A stretch of 64,000 bases of DNA from positions 1,588,895 through 1,652,894 of the forward strand of contig NZ_FYDE01000005.1 of assembly GCF_900186535.1 (NCBI RefSeq). Reading direction: 5' to 3'. Origin of the DNA: Marasmitruncus massiliensis (GTDB lineage: Bacteria; Bacillota; Clostridia; Oscillospirales; Ruminococcaceae). Position numbers and translations under genes: made by a program. This document shows, in pieces, positions 59,715 to 64,000 of the stretch. How positions within the stretch are numbered: the stretch's first letter is position 1; every line of letters starts with the position of its first letter. Below the pieces are notes generated by a model. That model did not search any database and was not told where the DNA came from. It saw nothing but the letters and a program-made list of their open reading frames with translations.

Positions 59715-60107
59715 ATGGAAGCGAATGAAATATCTGAAAGTAAAAAAGAACTGAATGAACTTTGCGCTGCCGTCAGGGAGTGCGCCTACACGGGAGAATA
59801 TCAAAAATGTAAAAACCTTATTTTCGACGCTATGGGAAAACACCCCCACGCGCCGGAACCGCACAACCTGCTTGGTGTGTTGCTTGAAAAGGAAGGCGAT
59901 CATCTCACGGCAATGAAGCATTTCCGTGCCGCGTGGGCGCTTGACCCGACCTATTTACCGGCACGGCAAAATCTCGACAGCTTCGGGACGTTTTTTTCAA
60001 AGGGCAAATACGCTTTTGACGAAAGCGACTGCACGGAAGAAAGACATGAGGAATACACAACCGAACACGATGCGCATGGCATTGGTCATATTGTCAGGGG
60101 GGTATAA
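59715..60107 (+). CDS. TPR-like small protein
   Basis: A 130-residue protein with one to two tetratricopeptide-like helical repeats: YTGEYQKCKNLIFDAM, then LLGVLLEKEGDHLTAMKHFR and AAWALDPTYLPARQNL. The C-terminus is rich in Asp/Glu/His (EERHEEYTTEHDAHG). It sits between the regulator genes and trkA. It may act as an interaction module for the transporter or its regulator. The function is not established. Confidence 0.75.
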   Translation: MEANEISESKKELNELCAAVRECAYTGEYQKCKNLIFDAMGKHPHAPEPHNLLGVLLEKEGDHLTAMKHFRAAWALDPTYLPARQNLDSFGTFFSKGKYAFDESDCTEERHEEYTTEHDAHGIGHIVRGV

Positions 60108-60109
60108 AG

Positions 60110-60595
60110 ATGGGACTGTTCACGACAAAGAAAACTGCCGATTATACGATCATAATCGGCTGCGGCAGATTAGGTGCTAATCTTGCGAACACACTGTCTG
60201 ATGGGGGCGGTAATGTTCTGATTATGGATAAAGATAAGGATGCTTTCCGCAAATTGTCACCGTCCTTCGGCGGGCTCGCCGTGGTTGGTGACGGCACGGA
60301 TTTTGATGCCTTACAGGATGCTCAAATTGGCAAGGCAAGCGTTGTTGTCGTCGTAACGAACAATGACAATGCAAACGTCATGATCGCGCAGCTTGCGCGG
60401 GAGGTTTTCAAGGTTAAGCGCGTAATTGCCCGCCTGTACGATCCCGAACGTGAGTATATCTATCATGAATTCGGCATTGACACCATCTGTCCCGCTGTTC
60501 TGTCCGCAAAGGAAATAGATAAGATTTTATCTAAAACAAACGAGGCTGCGGGGACGGGTATGGCGGTCTCTGCTTGTGAGGTGGAAGCAAAATGA
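60110..60595 (+). CDS. TrkA-N (RCK) domain protein, first potassium-uptake regulator
   Basis: A 161-residue protein, mostly one RCK_N nucleotide-binding domain: TIIIGCGRLGANLANTLSDG with the GxGxxG motif, VVGDGTDFDAL and VVTNNDNANVMIAQ. The TrkA-C domain is absent or very short. It probably gates the Trk channel by binding NAD/ATP or ADP. It overlaps the next trkA gene by four bases. Confidence 0.9.
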   Translation: MGLFTTKKTADYTIIIGCGRLGANLANTLSDGGGNVLIMDKDKDAFRKLSPSFGGLAVVGDGTDFDALQDAQIGKASVVVVVTNNDNANVMIAQLAREVFKVKRVIARLYDPEREYIYHEFGIDTICPAVLSAKEIDKILSKTNEAAGTGMAVSACEVEAK

Positions 60596-61257
60596 AAAAG
60601 ATAGTATTGCTCGTTGGAGGCAGAAGCAAGACCAAATCCCTTGCCATGTCGCTTTTGAAAAGAGGCTATCAGGTTACTGCCATTAACGATACATATGAAG
60701 ACTGTTTGAAGTTGGCGGAAATAGATAAACTGACCGTTATCAACGGTGACGGAACCAAGCCTTTTGTTTTGGAGGATGCAAGCGCCGGGAGCGCAGATAT
60801 TGCAATCGCCTTGACATCGAAGGATGAAGACAATCTGGTGATCTGTGAGCTATGCAAGAAACGTTTCTCTGTAGGGAAAACGGTGGCGTTGGTATCGGAC
60901 CCGAAAAAAACGGACTTTTTCTATAAGATGGGCATTGACAGTGTGGTATGTGCGATTTCTGCCGTGACAAGCATCATTGAACAGCAGGCGTTTGTGGAGG
61001 AAATGGCAAACATCGTTCCCATAGGAGAGGGGCGTGTCCAGATCGCCGAAGTGCCTGTTTATGGAAACGCGCCTGTCGTCGGTAAAAAGCTGTGGGAAAT
61101 TAACCTGCCTAAAGAGGTCATTATTGGATGCATTCTGCGCGGCGACACGACCATGATACCGCGCGGCGATACTAGAATACTAGCGGGCGATATGCTGGTG
61201 CTGATTTCCGGCAATGGGCAGGAAATCGCCGCTATCAAGGAATTGACGGGACGGTGA
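60592..61257 (+). CDS. TrkA-type protein with TrkA-N and TrkA-C domains
   Basis: A 221-residue RCK protein. The N-terminal domain keeps VINGDGTKPFVLEDA and ALTSKDEDNLVICEL, but its glycine loop (LLVGGRSKTKSLA) is not of the GxGxxG type, so it may bind nucleotide weakly or not at all. The C-terminal TrkA_C part (residues 145-215) contains EVPVYGNAPVVGKKLWEI and GDTRILAGDMLVLISG. It likely forms a mixed ring with the preceding protein and couples to TrkH. Confidence 0.9.
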   Translation: MKKIVLLVGGRSKTKSLAMSLLKRGYQVTAINDTYEDCLKLAEIDKLTVINGDGTKPFVLEDASAGSADIAIALTSKDEDNLVICELCKKRFSVGKTVALVSDPKKTDFFYKMGIDSVVCAISAVTSIIEQQAFVEEMANIVPIGEGRVQIAEVPVYGNAPVVGKKLWEINLPKEVIIGCILRGDTTMIPRGDTRILAGDMLVLISGNGQEIAAIKELTGR

Positions 61258-61262
61258 TACCA

Positions 61263-62753
61263 ATGAAACGCAGGTTTTCCGATTGTTCAAGCTGCGGAAA
61301 GCTCATGCTTCTTGTCGGCGTGCTTGTGGCAATGCCGCTGCTTGTTTTGTTTTTTTATCCCGACGATAGGATTTACGCGTGGTCTTTTGCGGTACCCTCG
61401 CTTGGCTCCGTCCTTTTGGGCACTATCATTTGCCTGATCGGAAGACGTGACGCCGACAGCGGCTTTGAATGGCAATCATCCATGCAGCGCAGCAGCTTAA
61501 CGGTGCTGTTTGCATGGATCTGGGGGATTTTAGTCGGTGCTATTCCGTTTATTATTAGCGGTCAACTTACAGTTCTTCAAGCCTTATTTGAATCAGTCAG
61601 CGGTTGGACAACCACCGGCTTGTCCGTCATGGACGTGGCCGTGACGCCGCATATTTTTCTGTTCCATAGGAGTTTCATGCAGTTCTGCGGAGGTCTTGGA
61701 TTTGTAATGATGATGGTAATGCTTGTTTTGGGGAAACAGTCTATGAACCTGTATAACGCCGAGGGACACCCCGATAAGCTAATGCCTAATCTCAAAAAGA
61801 CCGCCCAGACAATTTTTGTGATGTACAACAGCTTTCTTGTTGTCGGTATAGCTGCTTATCGATTTGCAGGGATGAAGTTGTTTGATAGCGTTTTGCATAC
61901 GATGTGCGCCCTCTCCACCGGCGGTTTTTCTACAAGGCTAAACAGCATCGGAGAATATAACAGCTTAGCAATCGAAATCATTACCATTATTTTGATGCTG
62001 ATAGGAACAACAAATTTCGCTGTATTGCTGCTTTTTACAAAGCGGAAATGGCGGCAGGTTGCCCGTGTGAGCGAAGTTGGATTTATGTTTTTACTGCTTG
62101 CCATTTTTGTTCCGCTGACGGCAGTATCATTATCTGCCGGTCTGGGTATGAACATTGGCGAAAGTTTTCGGCGGGCATCGTTTGACGTTGTATCAGCGCT
62201 GTCTACAACGGGGTACTCTACCATGAGCTATATGTCGTGGCCGCCGTTTGCAATCGGTGTTCTCATTCTGATGATGCTGATCGGCGGCGGGATCGGCTCT
62301 ACTGCGGGCGGTATTAAAATGTCCCGTGTTTATATCATGCTGCGGTTGGCACTGCTGAACATACGCAAGAGGCTTTCCCCTTCACGGAAAATCGAGACTC
62401 CCTATTATGTCAAAGCGCAGGGCAAAACACCTATTGATGATTCACTTGCATCGGATACCACGGGATTTGTCGTTTGTTATCTTGGTCTGTTCATTGTCGG
62501 TGCGCTATTGACGACGATCACCGCAGGTTGCAGCTTAACAGAAGGGATGTTTGAATTTGCTTCCGCGCTTGGCACTGTAGGGCTTTCTATCGGCCTTACA
62601 GGCCCGACCACTGGCGCGGGAACGTTGATCATTGAAATGTTCGGGATGATGCTGGGACGGCTTGAAATCTTTATCATATTAATTGGAATCTATTCCGGTA
62701 TCAGTATTATCAGACAGCATATTAAAACTGGAACCTCGCGAGAGGAAATTTGA
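61263..62753 (+). CDS. trkH: Potassium uptake protein TrkH
   Basis: A 496-residue integral membrane protein of the TrkH/KtrB family with four repeated pore (P-loop) regions, e.g. FESVSGWTTTGLSVMD, MCALSTGGFSTRLNSIG, DVVSALSTTGYSTMSYM and FASALGTVGLSIGLTG. It forms the potassium-translocating channel controlled by TrkA. The ATG at 61263 is favoured; a GTG at 61254 overlaps the trkA stop as GTGA and may be used instead. Confidence 0.93.
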   Translation: MKRRFSDCSSCGKLMLLVGVLVAMPLLVLFFYPDDRIYAWSFAVPSLGSVLLGTIICLIGRRDADSGFEWQSSMQRSSLTVLFAWIWGILVGAIPFIISGQLTVLQALFESVSGWTTTGLSVMDVAVTPHIFLFHRSFMQFCGGLGFVMMMVMLVLGKQSMNLYNAEGHPDKLMPNLKKTAQTIFVMYNSFLVVGIAAYRFAGMKLFDSVLHTMCALSTGGFSTRLNSIGEYNSLAIEIITIILMLIGTTNFAVLLLFTKRKWRQVARVSEVGFMFLLLAIFVPLTAVSLSAGLGMNIGESFRRASFDVVSALSTTGYSTMSYMSWPPFAIGVLILMMLIGGGIGSTAGGIKMSRVYIMLRLALLNIRKRLSPSRKIETPYYVKAQGKTPIDDSLASDTTGFVVCYLGLFIVGALLTTITAGCSLTEGMFEFASALGTVGLSIGLTGPTTGAGTLIIEMFGMMLGRLEIFIILIGIYSGISIIRQHIKTGTSREEI

Positions 62754-62965
62754 GCATAAGCCAATTTCTATTCGGAGACGGGCGTGAATTTTCCAACGCG
62801 CTGAGCTTAAAACAAGCCCGTCCTCTGTGGAAGATGGTGGAACTGTCCTGCCTATATCAGATATCCAGTGTTGTGTCGCGGGGGAAAGCCAAATCCAACG
62901 GATTTGTGACTCTGCGGTTTGCACTGAAGGATTCTGAAAAGGCGGCCCGGATATGGCGGCTGTAG
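62750..62965 (+). CDS. Doubtful small ORF after trkH
   Basis: A TTG overlapping the trkH stop (TTGA) opens 71 codons to 62965. There is no recognised domain and no good ribosome-binding site; the GC bias is not clearly coding. The region may be a non-coding leader of the terminator below. Confidence 0.2.
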   Translation: MSISQFLFGDGREFSNALSLKQARPLWKMVELSCLYQISSVVSRGKAKSNGFVTLRFALKDSEKAARIWRL

Positions 62966-62983
62966 TTTACGTTATAAAAGTTA

Positions 62984-63033
62984 AAAACAGGAAGACATGG
63001 CGGATAACCGACGTGCCTTCCTGTTTTATTTTC
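62984..63033 (+). terminator. Terminator of the potassium operon
   Basis: An 11-bp stem AAAACAGGAAG (62984-62994) with CTTCCTGTTTT (63017-63027), a 22-base loop, and T-rich DNA. Confidence 0.75.
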
Positions 63034-63208
63034 ACGGATACGGCTGAATGCGTAAAAACCAGGCTTTGGACAAGGGTATTTGCAATTGAACAACACCCTG
63101 TCAAACCGCATATAGTGAAGAAGTTGGCTATTTTGCTTTTATTACGGAAGTTTGATTTTATCAATGGAAATAGGAGGATAGCTCATAAAATTTAAGGGTG
63201 GTGCTACC

Positions 63209-63979
63209 ATGAAAATAGTCATACTTTGCGGAGGCAAGGGTACGAGGATGCGCGAGGAGACCGAGTTTCGTCCCAAACCGCTGGTGCGCATTGGGGAAAA
63301 ACCGATTATCTGGCACATCATGAAACTATATTCCTATTACGGTTTTTACGATTTTGTGCTGTGTGTCGGCTATAAGGGCGATATGATCAAGCATTATTTT
63401 ATGGAAATGCCATGGCTGAACAATGATTTTACGATTACTACGGGAGTACAATCCAAGGTTCAATTCCACACGGAAAATAATGAAAACTGGAACGTAACCA
63501 TTGTAGATACCGGGCTGGAAACGCAGACCGGAAAGCGGATCCGGCAGATTGAAAAATATATTGACACTGATGATTTTATGCTGACCTATGGCGACGGGCT
63601 CAGCAATGTGAATATTCCGAAACTGTATGAAACGCATAAAAAATCCGGGAAGATTGCGACACTGACAGGGGTGAACCCCAATTCGCCGTTCGGCGTGTTC
63701 AAAACGCAGGATGGTGTTGTGACCTCCTTTAAGGAAAAGCCGGTCTTGGAGGATACCATCAACGGGGGATATATGGTACTGAACAAACGGGTATTCGATT
63801 ATATCCCCGATACCGATTGCTCGTTTGAGCAGGAGCCGCTGCATCGTCTGGCGCTTGACGGCGAGATATCCATTTTTAAGCACGATGGTTTTTGGATGGC
63901 GATCGATACCTATAAAGATATCGAAAAGGTCAACGGGCTCTGGAATACGGGGGAATCTCCATGGAAACTGTGGGATTAA
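63209..63979 (+). CDS. rfbF: Glucose-1-phosphate cytidylyltransferase
   Basis: A 256-residue nucleotidyltransferase. MKIVILCGGKGTRMREETE is the CTP/nucleotide loop; RPKPLVRIGEKPIIWHI follows, and FMLTYGDGLSNVNI holds the metal Asp. GVNPNSPFGVF and INGGYMVLN are typical of RfbF. It makes CDP-glucose for 3,6-dideoxyhexoses of polysaccharides. Length matches RfbF (about 257). The next gene starts within its 3' end, and the window cuts there. Confidence 0.92.
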   Translation: MKIVILCGGKGTRMREETEFRPKPLVRIGEKPIIWHIMKLYSYYGFYDFVLCVGYKGDMIKHYFMEMPWLNNDFTITTGVQSKVQFHTENNENWNVTIVDTGLETQTGKRIRQIEKYIDTDDFMLTYGDGLSNVNIPKLYETHKKSGKIATLTGVNPNSPFGVFKTQDGVVTSFKEKPVLEDTINGGYMVLNKRVFDYIPDTDCSFEQEPLHRLALDGEISIFKHDGFWMAIDTYKDIEKVNGLWNTGESPWKLWD

Positions 63980-64000
63980 ATTTTGCCCGGCTGTTTGACG
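63961..64000 (+). CDS. 5' end of the next gene, cut by the window (possible CDP-glucose 4,6-dehydratase)
   Basis: An ATG at 63961, preceded by GGGGGAATC, opens METVGLNFARLFD in a different frame from rfbF and is open to the window end. In rfb clusters rfbG (CDP-glucose 4,6-dehydratase) usually follows rfbF. Thirteen residues are too few to confirm this. Confidence 0.4.
   Translation, partial: METVGLNFARLFD

Noticed and set aside
62953-63195. 80-codon open frame before rfbF
   Set aside because: A terminator hairpin (62984-63027) lies inside it and no ribosome-binding site precedes it.
1-64000. CRISPR arrays, tRNA, rRNA and intact insertion sequences
   Set aside because: No regularly spaced direct repeats, cloverleaf sequences, rRNA text or transposase genes with terminal repeats were seen; only relics of a recombinase were found.

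Overview
The window reads as a chromosomal stretch of an anaerobic, spore-forming, low-to-mid GC Firmicute, most likely a clostridial member of the Oscillospiraceae/Ruminococcaceae type. The grounds are an alpha/beta-type small acid-soluble spore protein, AGGAGG ribosome-binding sites, frequent TTG and GTG starts, the oxygen-independent (cbi) cobalamin route, an anaerobic sulfatase-maturase-type radical SAM enzyme, a flavin/Fe-S enoate-reductase-type enzyme and a DUF6179/DUF6323-like gene pair. The genus is not determined. Family assignments come from reading motifs; no database search was run.

Layout. 1-7.5 kb: housekeeping genes (SASP, MltG-like transglycosylase, thioredoxin, TspO-like membrane protein, BioY under a probable BirA operator, phosphopantetheinyl transferase, RlmA-type methyltransferase, HAD phosphatase, YitT). 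7.6-8.4 kb: scar of a mobile element (3' end of a large serine recombinase, a small gene running into it, and a divergent XRE regulator with two palindromic operators). 8.4-12.6 kb: DUF6179/DUF6323-like pair, a possible small RNA, and a GntR-ABC operon. 12.6-15.9 kb: Ca2+-type P-ATPase and an amidase-domain protein. 15.9-32.6 kb: a cobalamin riboswitch followed by an 18-gene anaerobic B12 operon running from sirohydrochlorin-level chemistry to the completed lower ligand. 32.8-35.2 kb: a family 2A encapsulin shell gene overlapping a cysteine desulfurase gene. 35.3-42 kb: DUF4177 protein, ABC exporter, ferritin-like protein, amidase-domain lipoprotein and an old-yellow-enzyme/enoate reductase. 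42.5-48 kb: radical SAM maturase, LysR plus two-gene chromate transporter, nitroreductase, metallo-hydrolase and an RND-pump relic. 48.3-56.9 kb: an AraC-controlled carbohydrate/acid-sugar operon (GH127-type hydrolase, PdxA2, tripartite TctBAC transporter, DUF1537 kinase, truncated class II aldolase). 56.9-62.8 kb: KdpDE-like two-component genes joined to a TPR protein and a Trk/Ktr potassium uptake system. 63.2 kb to the end: glucose-1-phosphate cytidylyltransferase, the start of a CDP-sugar gene set.

How the genes fit together. The B12 operon is nearly self-sufficient after uroporphyrinogen methylation: CbiJ carries a SirC-like dehydrogenase domain, CbiE and CbiT are fused, and a second short CobU-like protein sits next to cobS. 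No cobalt chelatase, uroporphyrinogen methyltransferase or cobalt transporter is present in the window. The encapsulin/desulfurase pair suggests a protein compartment that handles sulfur. The acid-sugar operon contains the kinase and oxidative decarboxylase that convert a four-carbon sugar acid such as D-threonate or D-erythronate to dihydroxyacetone phosphate. Its last gene, an aldolase, is broken at the junction with the potassium module. The potassium module pairs a shortened KdpD and a KdpE with Trk rather than KdpABC, and carries tandem repeats likely to be bound by the KdpE-like regulator.
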